41,527 nt of DNA from Nocardia jiangxiensis NBRC 101359 (GTDB taxonomy: Bacteria > Actinomycetota > Actinomycetes > Mycobacteriales > Mycobacteriaceae). Numbering within the stretch: position 1 is the stretch's first letter; every line of letters starts with the position of its first letter. A program made the position numbers and the translations under genes. Location: NCBI RefSeq assembly GCF_000308615.1, contig NZ_BAGB01000015.1:1-41527 (forward strand), given 5' to 3'. This document shows, one piece after another, positions 1 to 8,140 of the stretch. The notes below the pieces were generated by a model. That model made no database searches and was not told the origin of the DNA. It worked only from the letters and a program-made list of their open reading frames with translations.

Positions 1-2
1 CC

Positions 3-833
3 GATCCGCTGCGTGATGTCGCGGGCCGCGCCGCGCGCCTGGCGATGGGCGATTTCCGGCTGGAGGGCCGGCGGCACGGCATCACCGAACTCGATCGGGT
101 CTCCGATGTGCTCGATTCGGCCGCGGTGGAGATCGCCGGGCGGCTGCAGCGCGAACACACCCTCGTGGCCGACGTGTCCCATCAGCTGCGCAGCCGCCTG
201 ACCGCGGTGCGCCTGCGCCTGGACGAGCTGTCCGCGCACGCCGATCCGGCGGTGGTGCACGAGGCCGAGGAGGCGATGGCCCAGGTCGATCGGCTCACCG
301 CCGCGATCGATGAGCTGGTGCGCGCTTCCCGCGACGAGAACGCCGCCGACCGCGACCCGGTGCCGGTGGTGGAGGAATTGCGCGGAGTGGTGGCCGAGTG
401 GCGGCATCCGTTCGCCGATGCCGGTCGCCGCTTGATCCTGTCGGGTGATCCCACGCTGCGCGCGCCGGTGACCGGTTCGCGACTGCGCGAGGCGCTCGCG
501 GTGCTGGTGGACAACGCCCTGATGCACGGGGCGGGCGACTGCACGGTGTCGGTGCGCACGGTCTACGGCGGTCCGGATCGCGAGCCGCTGATCGCGGTGG
601 AGGTGGCCGACGAGGGCGACGGCGTCAGCGACGACCTGGCCCCGCACATCTTCGATCGCGGTTTCTCCGGCGCCGGATCGACCGGTGTGGGGCTGGCGCT
701 GGCGCGGGCGTTGATCGAGGCCGACGGCGGTCGTCTGGAACTACAGCGGCGACGTCCGGCCCTGTTCGCGGTCTTCCTGGGCAAGCCGACCCGGGTGCGC
801 ACAGCGAACGGCGTCGCAGGTGAACCACGCTGA
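3..833 (+). CDS. Sensor histidine kinase, C-terminal part (5' end outside window)
   Basis: The reading frame is open from the left edge, so about 276 C-terminal residues of a longer protein are seen. The first ~40 residues look like the end of a HAMP linker (AARLAMGDF...ELDRVSDVLDSAA). A HisKA dimerisation helix follows with the phospho-acceptor in VADVSHQLRSRLTA. The HATPase domain has an N box (LVDNALMHG), a G1 box (ADEGDGV), an F box (IFDRGFSG) and a G2 box (GSTGVGLALA). It should autophosphorylate on the His of SHQLR and pass phosphate to a response regulator, probably encoded just upstream outside the window. The membrane and sensor part is missing, so the signal is unknown. The internal ATG at 45 is inside the HAMP region and is not the start. 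Confidence 0.9.
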   Translation, partial: DPLRDVAGRAARLAMGDFRLEGRRHGITELDRVSDVLDSAAVEIAGRLQREHTLVADVSHQLRSRLTAVRLRLDELSAHADPAVVHEAEEAMAQVDRLTAAIDELVRASRDENAADRDPVPVVEELRGVVAEWRHPFADAGRRLILSGDPTLRAPVTGSRLREALAVLVDNALMHGAGDCTVSVRTVYGGPDREPLIAVEVADEGDGVSDDLAPHIFDRGFSGAGSTGVGLALARALIEADGGRLELQRRRPALFAVFLGKPTRVRTANGVAGEPR

Positions 834-947
834 GCGCTGACGATCCGGCGTACCCATCGCGAACGCGCTCGAAAGCGCAGGGCCTGCGTGCTCCGGCGCT
901 GCCGGGCAACCGGCTCGCTCGAGTGACCTGACATGCCAATGTCTCTT

Positions 948-985
948 CGGCGAACGTGCTCAGTCTCCACGGCGAACGTGCTCAG
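948..985. repeat. 16-base direct repeat, two copies
   Basis: CGGCGAACGTGCTCAG occurs at 948-963 and again exactly at 970-985, 22 bases apart start to start. It lies downstream of the histidine kinase stop. No function can be assigned; it could be a remnant of an intergenic repeat family. Confidence 0.7.
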
Positions 986-1063
986 CGGCGAAGCGTCTCC
1001 GTCCGCTGGGAGTCGCCCGTGAAGCGAAAGGCTCAGTAAGAACACTCCGAGGTTTTCGGCGCG

Positions 1064-1128
1064 GGCTCGTCGCTGCGCCCTCGAAGCGCATGGCCGAAGG
1101 CCGAGTCTCGAGGGTGTAGCGACGAGCC
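1064..1128. terminator. Large inverted repeat, possible bidirectional terminator
   Basis: Arms at 1064-1084 and 1108-1128 (21 bases each) are complementary apart from two positions in the middle. The 23-base loop contains its own small GGCC-GAA-GGCC hairpin. It lies between two convergent genes, where a bidirectional terminator is expected, but there is no clear T-run on either side. It could instead be a dispersed palindromic element. Confidence 0.5.
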
Positions 1129-1170
1129 TTACAGCGTGGAAAACCCGCCGGAGCGAAGCGGAGGCCAAAA

Positions 1171-1710
1171 TTACGCAGTGTTCTGTTCTTCTTCGTAGAG
1201 TTCCTCGAATTCGTCTACGAGGGCGTCGATTTCGTCGGGGAACACCCAGCGCTTCATGGTCCAGTACCGGAACACCATCTGCAGAATGTTGCCGATGATG
1301 AAGGCGCTGAAGAAGTCGGCGATGTTCTCGGTGGTGAGGCTCACATGTGGCTGCCGCAGCTCGAACACGTAGCTCGAGATCCACAGCGGAATATTGCTCA
1401 GCAGCACACCGATGCCGCTGACCACGAAGAACAGCAGCGCCTCATGATGACGCTCACGTCCGCCACGGCCCTTGAACGACCATTCCCGGTTCAGGATGTA
1501 GGACGCGATGACCGCGATCACACCGGAGATGATCTTGGCGGTGACCGGTTTGGGCGAAAGCACCGTCAGCTTCAAGGCATAGAAAATGCCGCTGTCGATG
1601 ATGAAAGTGGTCGCTCCGACAATGGCGAACTTGATCAGTTCGTTATGACGGATTACGAGGTCCCGCACCGTTTTGGGCAGGACGGTGACCGCATTGTCGA
1701 CGATTGACAC
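1171..1710 (-). CDS. GtrA-family small membrane protein
   Basis: A 179-residue protein with about four hydrophobic segments (for example FAIVGATTFIIDSGIFYALK, KIISGVIAVIASYIL, ALLFFVVSGIGVLLS, FFSAFIIGNILQMVF), conserved NREWSF after helix 2, and an acidic C-terminus. This matches the GtrA family (PF04138), thought to flip polyprenyl-phosphate-linked sugars used in cell-wall or surface polysaccharide glycosylation. Which sugar is moved cannot be seen. The GTG start is preceded six bases upstream by TAGACT on the same strand, so the mRNA is probably leaderless. The gene is divergent from purK, as Rv3277 is from purK in Mycobacterium tuberculosis. Confidence 0.85.
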   Translation of the reverse strand: MSIVDNAVTVLPKTVRDLVIRHNELIKFAIVGATTFIIDSGIFYALKLTVLSPKPVTAKIISGVIAVIASYILNREWSFKGRGGRERHHEALLFFVVSGIGVLLSNIPLWISSYVFELRQPHVSLTTENIADFFSAFIIGNILQMVFRYWTMKRWVFPDEIDALVDEFEELYEEEQNTA

Positions 1711-1716
1711 GGGACG

Positions 1717-1722
1717 AGTCTA
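1717..1722 (-). promoter_or_regulatory. -10 element of leaderless gtrA transcript
   Basis: On the minus strand TAGACT (TANNNT) ends six bases before the GTG at 1710. There is no ribosome-binding site, so transcription probably starts at the G of the start codon. Confidence 0.5.
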
Positions 1723-1758
1723 CGTCCGTTCCAGCTCCGGCAACCAACCCGCACGCAT

Positions 1759-1787
1759 TTGCCGGTGTCGGCGCATGACAACATTGT
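1759..1787 (+). promoter_or_regulatory. Possible purK promoter
   Basis: TTGCCG at 1759-1764 and CATTGT at 1782-1787 are 17 bases apart, a weak sigma-70-like pair. Transcription would begin near 1794. That favours the ATG at 1823 over the in-frame ATG at 1775 as the purK start. The match to consensus is poor. Confidence 0.3.
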
Positions 1788-1822
1788 GGCTCGTGACGTC
1801 CCGTTCTTTCGACAATTCGGGC

Positions 1823-3001
1823 ATGCCCACCGTGACGATGATCGGTGGCGGCCAGCTTGCCCGCATGACGCATCAGGCCGCCGTGGCGCTCGGGCAGCGC
1901 CTGCGCGTGCTGGCCGAGCGTGCCGACGATCCCGCGGCCCAGGTGACGCCCGAGGTGGTGCTGGGTTCGCATACGGATCTGACCGCACTGCGCAAGGCCG
2001 CGGTCGGCTCGCACGCGCTGACCTTCGACCACGAACATGTGCCGACCAACCATCTCGAGGCGCTGGTCGCCGAGGGGGTGAACGTCCAGCCGCCGCCGCA
2101 GGCGCTGATCTTCGCCCAGGACAAGCTGGCGATGCGGCGTCGGCTGTCCGAATTCGGCGCGCCGGTCCCGGAGTTCACCGCGGTGGAGTCGGTGCGGGAC
2201 GTGGTCGGCTTCGGTGACGAGCACGGCTGGCCGGTGGTGCTCAAGGCGGTGCGCGGCGGATACGACGGTCGCGGGGTGTGGATGGTCGACGACGCCGAGC
2301 AGGCCGCCGCGATCGCCGGGGAGCAGCTGGCCCAGGGCGTCCCGTTGCTGGCCGAGCAGAAGGTGGACCTGCGTCGCGAGCTGTCGGCGATGGTCGCGCG
2401 TTCGCCGTTCGGTCAGGCCGCGGTGTGGCCGGTGGTGGAGACGGTGCAGCGGGACGGGCAGTGCGCGGTGGTGATCGCGCCCGCGCCGGAGCTGTCCGAG
2501 GAACTGGCCTCGCAGGCTCAGTCGCTGGCCTTGCGGCTGGCGGTGGAACTGGGCACCACGGGTGTGATGGCGGTGGAGCTGTTCGAGACCCAAGACGGCG
2601 CGCTGCTGGTGAACGAGCTGGCGATGCGGCCGCACAATTCCGGGCACTGGGGGATGGACGGCGCGGTCACCGGTCAGTTCGAACAGCATCTGCGGGCGGT
2701 GCTGGACTATCCGCTCGGCGACACCTCGCCGCTCGCGCCGGTGACGGTCATGGCGAACATCCTGGGCGCGCAGAACGCTCCGGAGATGTCGATGGACGAG
2801 CGGCTGCACCACCTGTTCGCCCGGCTGCCCGAGGCGCGAGTTCACCTGTACGGCAAGGGCGAACGCCCGCACCGCAAGATCGGGCACGTCAACATTCTCG
2901 GCGAGGATGTGGCGCAGGTGCGGGAGAAGGCGGAGCGTGCGGCGCACTGGATGTCGCATGCGGAATGGACCGACGGATGGGATCCTCACGGTGAGCACTG
3001 A
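1823..3001 (+). CDS. purK: PurK, 5-(carboxyamino)imidazole ribonucleotide synthase
   Basis: A 392-residue cytosolic ATP-grasp enzyme of de novo purine synthesis. It uses ATP and bicarbonate to carboxylate 5-aminoimidazole ribonucleotide, giving N5-CAIR for PurE. Visible features are the N-terminal nucleotide-fold loop [18 protein letters not shown], the ATP-grasp segment [14 protein letters not shown], the [15 protein letters not shown] strand, and [15 protein letters not shown] with its metal-binding Glu and Asn. The start at 1823 puts GGGQLARM at the usual distance from the N-terminus; an in-frame ATG at 1775 would add 16 residues. The stop overlaps the purE start by 11 bases, so the two are translationally coupled. 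Confidence 0.95.
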   Translation: MPTVTMIGGGQLARMTHQAAVALGQRLRVLAERADDPAAQVTPEVVLGSHTDLTALRKAAVGSHALTFDHEHVPTNHLEALVAEGVNVQPPPQALIFAQDKLAMRRRLSEFGAPVPEFTAVESVRDVVGFGDEHGWPVVLKAVRGGYDGRGVWMVDDAEQAAAIAGEQLAQGVPLLAEQKVDLRRELSAMVARSPFGQAAVWPVVETVQRDGQCAVVIAPAPELSEELASQAQSLALRLAVELGTTGVMAVELFETQDGALLVNELAMRPHNSGHWGMDGAVTGQFEQHLRAVLDYPLGDTSPLAPVTVMANILGAQNAPEMSMDERLHHLFARLPEARVHLYGKGERPHRKIGHVNILGEDVAQVREKAERAAHWMSHAEWTDGWDPHGEH

Positions 3002-3509
3002 GCAGAGCGGAGCGGGCCCGGTCGTCGGCCTGATCATGGGCAGCGATTCGGACTGGCCCACGATGGAGGCCGCGGCGGAGGCGTTGGCGGAGTTCGGGAT
3101 TCGCTTCGAGGTCGGCGTCGTCTCGGCGCACCGTACTCCGCAGCGCATGTTGGACTACGCCCGCGAGGCGGCCTCGCGCGGCATCCGCGTCATCATCGCG
3201 GGTGCGGGCGGTGCGGCTCATCTGCCGGGCATGGTGGCCTCGGCGACCGCGCTGCCGGTGATCGGCGTCCCGGTACCGCTGAAGTACCTCGACGGCATGG
3301 ATTCGCTGCTGTCGATCGTGCAGATGCCCGCGGGCGTTCCCGTCGCCACGGTCTCCATCGGCGGCGCCCGCAACGCGGGTCTGCTGGCGGTGCGCATCCT
3401 CGCCGCCGCGGACCCCGAATTGCGCTCGCGCATGGAGCGTTTCCAGGCGAGCCTGGAAACGATGGTGCTGGAGAAGGACGCCGCGCTGCGTACGCGCCTG
3501 CTGGGCTGA
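2991..3509 (+). CDS. purE: PurE, N5-carboxyaminoimidazole ribonucleotide mutase
   Basis: A 172-residue class I PurE. It moves the carboxyl group of N5-CAIR to C4 to give CAIR, the step after PurK. The family motifs are present: [13 protein letters not shown] near the N-terminus, [13 protein letters not shown] with the catalytic His, [13 protein letters not shown], and [25 protein letters not shown], a phosphate-binding stretch. The GTG start inside the end of purK gives a normal class I length. The gene is convergent with the peptidase gene, whose stop is only 13 bases away, and no terminator hairpin is evident between them. Confidence 0.95.
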   Translation: MSTEQSGAGPVVGLIMGSDSDWPTMEAAAEALAEFGIRFEVGVVSAHRTPQRMLDYAREAASRGIRVIIAGAGGAAHLPGMVASATALPVIGVPVPLKYLDGMDSLLSIVQMPAGVPVATVSIGGARNAGLLAVRILAAADPELRSRMERFQASLETMVLEKDAALRTRLLG

Positions 3510-3522
3510 GGCGGTTCGGCGC

Positions 3523-5085
3523 CTACTCGAGCAGTGTGGTGGGCCGGCAGGTCCGGTCTCCTGTCGGGAAGGCGCCGTCGCGGAAGTAGCGGTTGGTGGT
3601 GTCGAGGATGCAGGTGCTCAGACCCGGCCGCAGCACCATGTGAATTCTGGTGTCGGTCAACGTGATCAAGCGTGACCCGGACATCTGATGATGCAGCGCA
3701 ACGGCTCCCGGGTAGGGAGTCCGGTTGTCGCCGGTGGCCTGCAGGATCAGTGCGGGCACCGCGTTGTCCACCACGGTGGGCGGTTCGGCGGGCGGCGGCC
3801 AGAAGGCGCAGGGCTGAATGTTGTTGGCCAGTGCGGCGAAGATCGGCTGGGTCGGCCGGGCCGCCTGGATCGCATTCCAGTACCAGGCGGGATCGGCGGG
3901 CATCGGCGCGTCGGCGCACCAGATCTGCACCATGACCGAATTCTCGTCGTGCTCGTCGTCCTCGATCAGCTTGTGCAGTTCCGGTGGCACCTGCGGTGCG
4001 CGTCCCGCGGCCGCGTCGGCGAGGGCCCGCATCGATGCGGCCAGGGCCGCGTTCAACCGCGCGTCGCGCAGCATCGTCCACGGCACGGTCGGCAGCAGAT
4101 GGTCGTCGAATCCGAAGCCCTCGACCACGATCGGCGACAGTGCTGCCCGGTCGATCAGGGCTTCGACGCCACGACGCACCTCGCCCGCACTGGCGCCGAG
4201 GTGGTACTGCCCGTCCCGCGCGGCGACCCAGCCCGCCCAGTCGTCGAAGGCCGTTTCCACCGCCGGGCCCCAATCCTGTTGCAACCCCAGCCAATAGCGT
4301 CGCGGATCGATGGCGCTGTCCAGCACCATGCGATCGGACCGGCCGGGGAACATCTGGGCGTAGACCGCACCCAGGTACGTGCCGTAGGACAAGCCGTAAT
4401 AGCTGAGCCGGTCCTCGTGCAGCGCGGCCCGGATCACGTCCATGTCGCGGGCGGTGTTGCGAGTGCTGAGCTGCCGCATCCAGTCCCGATCGCCCACCAG
4501 GCACTGTGCGGCCAATTGCCCTTGCAGAGCCGTCTCGGTGACGAATGCGGGTAGTCCGACGCCCGCCGAGCGGATCGGCGTGGCGACCGGCCAGCCGCAG
4601 CGCTGGTGTCGCCCGGACCGGGCCACTCCGCGCGGGTCGAAGCCGATCAGGTCGTAGCGGCTCAGCACGTCCGGACGCAGCACGTCACCGACCAGGTCGA
4701 ACGCATCGAGGCCCGGCGTGCCCGGTCCGCCCGAGTTGGTCAGCAGCACACCGCGACGGTGTGCGGTGTCGCGCGCCCGGATTCGCGAGATCGCGATCGT
4801 GATGTCCGGCCCGTCCGGCCTGCTGTAGTCGAGTGGCACGGCGATACCGGCACAGTCCGCATGCTCCGCCACCAGAGCCGGATCCTCGCACGGATGCCAG
4901 TCGACGCGTTGCCGGTGAAAGCGCGCCAGCGGGTCCACCGGTTGGGCGACCGCCACACCGGCGGCCATCGCGGCGACCAGAACGGCGGCGATCACCGCGG
5001 TGACGACACCCCCGGCATCCCGCAGCACACCGCGAGAGCGGCAACGCTCGGGGGACGCGATCGAGAACCGATCTTCACTATCCAC
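3523..5085 (-). CDS. Secreted TAP-type alpha/beta-hydrolase (tripeptidyl aminopeptidase family)
   Basis: A 520-residue exported serine hydrolase. A basic N-terminal stretch is followed by a hydrophobic segment (about residues 25-47) ending AVAVAQP, a likely signal peptide. The fold is that of Streptomyces Tap/SlpD/SlpE proteins: PLDYSRPDG, NSGGPG (oxyanion loop), GFDPRGVARSG, and nucleophile elbow GLSYGT with Ser233. The C-terminal region has GDNRTPYPG (catalytic Asp) and a late His in DTRIHMVL. Such enzymes trim N-terminal tripeptides or cleave esters outside the cell; the substrate is unknown. The start is GTG with an AAAGGGG ribosome-binding site just upstream. It is divergent from the tetR gene. 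Confidence 0.88.
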   Translation of the reverse strand: MDSEDRFSIASPERCRSRGVLRDAGGVVTAVIAAVLVAAMAAGVAVAQPVDPLARFHRQRVDWHPCEDPALVAEHADCAGIAVPLDYSRPDGPDITIAISRIRARDTAHRRGVLLTNSGGPGTPGLDAFDLVGDVLRPDVLSRYDLIGFDPRGVARSGRHQRCGWPVATPIRSAGVGLPAFVTETALQGQLAAQCLVGDRDWMRQLSTRNTARDMDVIRAALHEDRLSYYGLSYGTYLGAVYAQMFPGRSDRMVLDSAIDPRRYWLGLQQDWGPAVETAFDDWAGWVAARDGQYHLGASAGEVRRGVEALIDRAALSPIVVEGFGFDDHLLPTVPWTMLRDARLNAALAASMRALADAAAGRAPQVPPELHKLIEDDEHDENSVMVQIWCADAPMPADPAWYWNAIQAARPTQPIFAALANNIQPCAFWPPPAEPPTVVDNAVPALILQATGDNRTPYPGAVALHHQMSGSRLITLTDTRIHMVLRPGLSTCILDTTNRYFRDGAFPTGDRTCRPTTLLE

Positions 5086-5251
5086 CAGAAACTGCCCCTT
5101 TCAGCACGTCGAGACCGAATCACACAGGGAGCCACCGCAGACCGAGCGGAAATCAGTGAGAGTCAACCGCACCTGCGCGCGATTTCCCGGAATCTCCCCG
5201 GCGTTTTGCGGCCCGGCCGAGGTGCGCACTCCCTTCTGGGATAATCGGGGC

Positions 5252-5290
5252 ATGCCGACCGGCCGACTGATTTCGCGAGCACATGGGTAA
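5252..5290 (+). CDS. Possible 12-codon leader ORF overlapping tetR start
   Basis: ATG at 5252 begins 12 codons (MPTGRLISRAHG) ending TAA at 5288-5290. The stop overlaps the first codons of the downstream tetR gene (ATGGGTAA). GATAAT ends six bases before this ATG, so it could be translated from a leaderless transcript and re-initiate into tetR, which has no good ribosome-binding site. Coding evidence is otherwise absent because of the short length. Confidence 0.25.
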   Translation: MPTGRLISRAHG

Positions 5291-6008
5291 TTCGTCTGGC
5301 ACGTCCACGCGCCGACCGGACAGCGAACCGCCGGCCCGAGCATCCGACGACTCGCAGAATTCCCGGGGTGGCGACGCGGCGTTCCGGTTGACGGTGGTCG
5401 ATCACGCGTTGCGATTGTTCGCGGACAAGGGGTACGAGGCGACGGCGGTCGACGAGATCGCCGAGGCGGCAGGCATCTCGCGACGTACCTTCTTCCGACA
5501 GTTCCGGTCCAAGGAGGACGTCGTATTCGCCGACCACGAGGCGCAATTGGCGCGAGCTCGGGCGTATCTTGATGCGGCGCAGGGCGATCCGTGGGACGCG
5601 GTGTGCGAGGCCGTGGTGGGAGTGTTCGAAGGGTTCACCCGCACAAGGGATTTGGCGGCCCGGCGGTATCGGGTGGTGCGTCAGGTTCCGGCGCTGCGTG
5701 ATCGGGAGATCGTCACCGTGTTCCGGTACGAGCGGTTGTTCACCGACTATCTGCGCACCGCGCTGCCGCAGACGCCGGATCTGACGCTGATCCAGTTCAC
5801 CGCGGCGGTGACGGCCACGCACAACTATCTGTTGCGGCGGATGGTGCGCAGTGAGTCCGACGGCGGGGTGGCAGATCTGCGCGCCGCGCTGGCGGGCATC
5901 GGCCGCGGGCGCGAGGAGTCCGGGGAGATGGTCGTCGCGGTCTTCCCGCGCGACATGCCGCCCGCCCAGGTGACAGAATTCCTCGGTCGGCGTCTCGGTA
6001 ATCTGTGA
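5283..6008 (+). CDS. TetR-family regulator, probably of the adjacent acyl-CoA dehydrogenase
   Basis: A 241-residue protein with a poorly ordered N-terminal tail of about 35 residues, then a TetR DNA-binding domain (VDHALRLFADKGYEATAVDEIAEAAGISRRTFFRQFRSKEDVVF). The C-terminal ligand domain is long and unassigned; the ligand may be an acyl-CoA because the next gene encodes an acyl-CoA dehydrogenase, but this is inference. Two copies of a GGCACTNAGTGCC-like palindrome lie between this gene and fadE25 and are its likely targets. The ATG at 5283 has no clear ribosome-binding site and is overlapped by a possible leader ORF. Confidence 0.85.
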   Translation: MGNSSGTSTRRPDSEPPARASDDSQNSRGGDAAFRLTVVDHALRLFADKGYEATAVDEIAEAAGISRRTFFRQFRSKEDVVFADHEAQLARARAYLDAAQGDPWDAVCEAVVGVFEGFTRTRDLAARRYRVVRQVPALRDREIVTVFRYERLFTDYLRTALPQTPDLTLIQFTAAVTATHNYLLRRMVRSESDGGVADLRAALAGIGRGREESGEMVVAVFPRDMPPAQVTEFLGRRLGNL

Positions 6009-6029
6009 TAACGATCACTTTCAGTCATT

Positions 6030-6044
6030 GACACTCAGTGCCAG
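6030..6044. promoter_or_regulatory. Operator copy 1 upstream of fadE25
   Basis: GACACTCAGTGCCAG is a near-palindrome centred on C6036. It matches the reverse complement of the second copy at 6104-6118 at 14 of 15 positions; the two centres are 76 bases apart. A TTGACA hexamer overlaps its left edge (6028-6033). It is a likely TetR-family binding site. Confidence 0.6.
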
Positions 6045-6088
6045 GGCGGATGAGAGGTATCACGCGATATGAGCGTGAAATGGCCACG

Positions 6089-6094
6089 TATACT
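6089..6094 (+). promoter_or_regulatory. -10 element of fadE25
   Basis: TATACT is a good -10 hexamer. Transcription would start near 6101, at the edge of operator copy 2, giving a leader of about 75 bases before the fadE25 ATG. No strong -35 is seen 17 bases upstream. Confidence 0.45.
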
Positions 6095-6103
6095 CGTCCA
6101 CGA

Positions 6104-6118
6104 CTGGCACTGAGTGCC
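6104..6118. promoter_or_regulatory. Operator copy 2 upstream of fadE25
   Basis: CTGGCACTGAGTGCC contains the 13-base palindrome GGCACT-G-AGTGCC centred on G6112. It covers the predicted transcription start from the TATACT box, so a bound repressor would block initiation. Confidence 0.6.
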
Positions 6119-6175
6119 GACATGCTGAAAATTCGCGGACCCAGGTGATCCGACCCCGACGACCAGGAGAGACCC

Positions 6176-7333
6176 ATGGCGGGCAATCCCGATTTCGACC
6201 TGTTCAAGCTCGACGATGTCCACAACGAGCTGCGCGAGGCCATCCGCGGCCTGGCGGAGAAGGAGATCGCCCCCTACGCCAAGGATGTCGACGAGCACTC
6301 CCGCTTCCCGCAGGAGGCGCTGGACGCGCTGAACGCCGCCGGGTTCAACGCGGTGCACGTGCCGGACGCCTTCGGCGGCCAGGGTGCGGATTCGGTGGCG
6401 ACCTGCATCGTGATCGAGGAGGTCGCCCGGGTCTGCGGTTCGTCCTCGCTGATCCCCGCGGTCAACAAGCTGGGCACCATGGGCCTGATCCTGAAGGGCT
6501 CCGACGAGCTCAAGGGCAAGGTGCTGCCCGATATCGTCAACGGCGCGATGGCCTCCTACGCGCTGTCCGAGCGCGAGGCCGGATCCGATGCGGCCGGAAT
6601 GCGCACCCGCGCCCGCCGCGACGGCGACGACTGGGTGATCAACGGCTCCAAGTGCTGGATCACCAACGGCGGCAAGTCCAGCTGGTACACCGTGATGGCG
6701 GTGACCGATCCGGACAAGGGCGCCAACGGAATCTCCGCGTTCATGGTGCACATCGATGACGAGGGCTTCGTCGTCGGACCGCTCGAGCACAAGCTGGGCA
6801 TCAAGGGCTCGCCGACCGCCGAGCTGTACTTCGAGAACTGCCGCGTCTCCGGTGACCGGATGATCGGCGCCGAGGGCACCGGTTTCAAGACCGCGCTCGA
6901 GACCCTGGACCACACCCGCCCCACCATCGGCGCGCAGGCGGTCGGTCTGGCGCAGGGCGCGCTGGACGCCGCGATCGCATACACCAAGGACCGCAAGCAG
7001 TTCGGCAAGGCCATCTCGGACTTCCAGAACACCCAGTTCATGCTCGCGGATATGGCGATGAAGGTCGAAGCGGCCCGTCTGATGGTCTACACCTCCGCCG
7101 CCCGCGCCGAGCGCGGCGAGAAGAACCTCGGCTTCATCTCCGCTGCCGCAAAGTGTTTCGCCTCGGACGTCGCGATGGAGGTCACCACCAACGCCGTGCA
7201 GCTGTTCGGCGGTGCGGGCTACACCACCGACTTCCCGGTGGAGCGGATGATGCGTGATGCCAAGATCACCCAGATCTACGAGGGCACCAACCAGATCCAG
7301 CGCCTGGTGATGTCCCGCGCCCTGCTGCGGTGA
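6176..7333 (+). CDS. fadE25: Acyl-CoA dehydrogenase, FadE25 type
   Basis: A 385-residue FAD enzyme that introduces the 2,3 double bond in an acyl-CoA and passes electrons to electron-transfer flavoprotein. The family signatures are seen: YALSEREAGSDAAGMRT and WITNGG for FAD and substrate contact, RKQFGKAISDFQ in the C-terminal helical domain, LFGGAGYTTDFPVERMMRDA, and the catalytic base Glu369 in QIYEGTNQIQR. The last pattern is typical of short- and branched-chain acyl-CoA dehydrogenases. An AGGAGAG site lies just before the ATG. The position next to purK-purE matches fadE25 in mycobacteria. Upstream palindromes suggest TetR control, and a strong terminator follows. Confidence 0.92.
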   Translation: MAGNPDFDLFKLDDVHNELREAIRGLAEKEIAPYAKDVDEHSRFPQEALDALNAAGFNAVHVPDAFGGQGADSVATCIVIEEVARVCGSSSLIPAVNKLGTMGLILKGSDELKGKVLPDIVNGAMASYALSEREAGSDAAGMRTRARRDGDDWVINGSKCWITNGGKSSWYTVMAVTDPDKGANGISAFMVHIDDEGFVVGPLEHKLGIKGSPTAELYFENCRVSGDRMIGAEGTGFKTALETLDHTRPTIGAQAVGLAQGALDAAIAYTKDRKQFGKAISDFQNTQFMLADMAMKVEAARLMVYTSAARAERGEKNLGFISAAAKCFASDVAMEVTTNAVQLFGGAGYTTDFPVERMMRDAKITQIYEGTNQIQRLVMSRALLR

Positions 7334-7375
7334 GATAGTCCGCGGAACCAGGTTCGCTGGAAAGCAACCAGACCC

Positions 7376-7399
7376 GGCCGGCCCCTTCGGGGGCCGGCC
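7376..7399 (+). terminator. Strong UUCG-capped terminator after fadE25
   Basis: A perfect 10-base G/C stem (arms 7376-7385 and 7390-7399) is closed by a TTCG tetraloop at 7386-7389. A T-rich tract (TCTGTTCTT) begins a few bases later. It sits 42 bases after the fadE25 stop. Confidence 0.85.
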
Positions 7400-7485
7400 A
7401 GATCTGTTCTTGCAGACGTAAATACAGTCGCAATCGGGCGAATTCGGGTCTATCGAATGTGGCTCGCACGGAGCACTATTGAGGC

Positions 7486-7791
7486 ATGGCCGGAGTCGAG
7501 ATCAACGACAAATTCGTCCGGCGCACGTTGGACAACGGACGGATCGAAGAGGTGCTGTGGCGGGACCTTTCGGAGGTTCGGGTCATCACCACGGCGGACG
7601 GACCGTTCGCCGAGGCGATGTTCTTCGTGCTGATCGGGACGAAGGGAAATGGATGTGTGGTACCCCATTCGGCAGCCGACACGGCGTTTCTGGTGCGGCT
7701 GCGATCGTTACCGGGTTTCGACAACCGGCGGGTGAACCAGGCCATCGGCACCGCGCTGGACCGCCAGTTCTCGGTCTGGCGGCGTAATTAG
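7486..7791 (+). CDS. Small conserved protein of unknown function
   Basis: A 101-residue soluble protein. It opens with IND(K)FVRRTLDNGRIEEVLWRDL, continues through beta-rich VRVITTADGPF and MFFVLIGTKGNGCVVPHS, and ends in a short helix and FDNRRVNQAIGTALDRQFSVWRR. No catalytic motif, signal peptide or membrane segment is visible. The arrangement (WxDL, TT..GPF, VVPH) recurs in actinobacterial hypothetical proteins, but I cannot give it a function. Its stop codon overlaps by four bases the stop of the convergent acetyltransferase gene. It is preceded by the fadE25 terminator and so has its own promoter. Confidence 0.75.
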   Translation: MAGVEINDKFVRRTLDNGRIEEVLWRDLSEVRVITTADGPFAEAMFFVLIGTKGNGCVVPHSAADTAFLVRLRSLPGFDNRRVNQAIGTALDRQFSVWRRN

Positions 7792-8081
7792 CTGCCGACC
7801 ATGTCGGCGTATTCGCGGTGTTCGGCGATGAACTTCTCGACGTACCAGCAGGTGGGGATCACCGAGAACCCCGCCTCCCGGGCATCGCGCAGCGCGAACT
7901 CGACCACCTGGGCGGCCACGCCGCGGCCGCGGAATTCCGGAAACGTCAGGGTGTGCTGGAAATCGCGCGTCCTGCGATCGCCGTCGGCGTGCTCGCTGTA
8001 GTCGGCGTATCCGGCGAGGGTGTCGTCGAGGTAGATCTCGTAGCGGGTGTCGGCGACATTGTGCTCGAACCTGGTGGTCAT
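7788..8081 (-). CDS. Small GNAT-like N-acetyltransferase (Acetyltransf_CG type)
   Basis: A 97-residue single-domain protein with YEIYLDDTLAGYADY, HTLTFPEFRGRGVAAQVVEFAL (the acetyl-CoA-binding R/Q-G-x-G-x-A segment is PEFRGRGVA) and a C-terminal VIPTCWYVEKFIAEHREYADMV. This is the compact GCN5-related family PF14542, whose acetyl-CoA site uses a conserved Cys in the CWYV strand. The substrate is unknown. A GAGGAG site lies about 10 bases before the ATG. It is convergent with, and overlaps by four bases, the preceding small gene. Confidence 0.85.
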   Translation of the reverse strand: MTTRFEHNVADTRYEIYLDDTLAGYADYSEHADGDRRTRDFQHTLTFPEFRGRGVAAQVVEFALRDAREAGFSVIPTCWYVEKFIAEHREYADMVGS

Positions 8082-8140
8082 ATGCGGTCAAACTCCTCGG
8101 GAAGGTGAGTTTGTTCCAGCAGTACCCCGATTCGCCGCGT

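Larger units (their letters stand above)
834..1170. other. Gene-free stretch between convergent genes
   Basis: This 337-base stretch separates the convergent histidine kinase and gtrA genes. I find no credible gene. It holds a 16-base direct repeat (CGGCGAACGTGCTCAG) at 948-963 and 970-985 and a long inverted repeat at 1064-1128. Its composition is less codon-like than the flanks. Confidence 0.6.

Noticed and set aside
1643..3148. Open frame of 501 codons on the minus strand
   Set aside because: Antisense to purK and purE, with low-complexity Arg/His/Gln composition.
5283..7333. KstR- or KstR2-type cholesterol regulon
   Set aside because: The palindrome GGCACTNAGTGCC does not match the known KstR or KstR2 motifs as I recall them, and no steroid genes are present.
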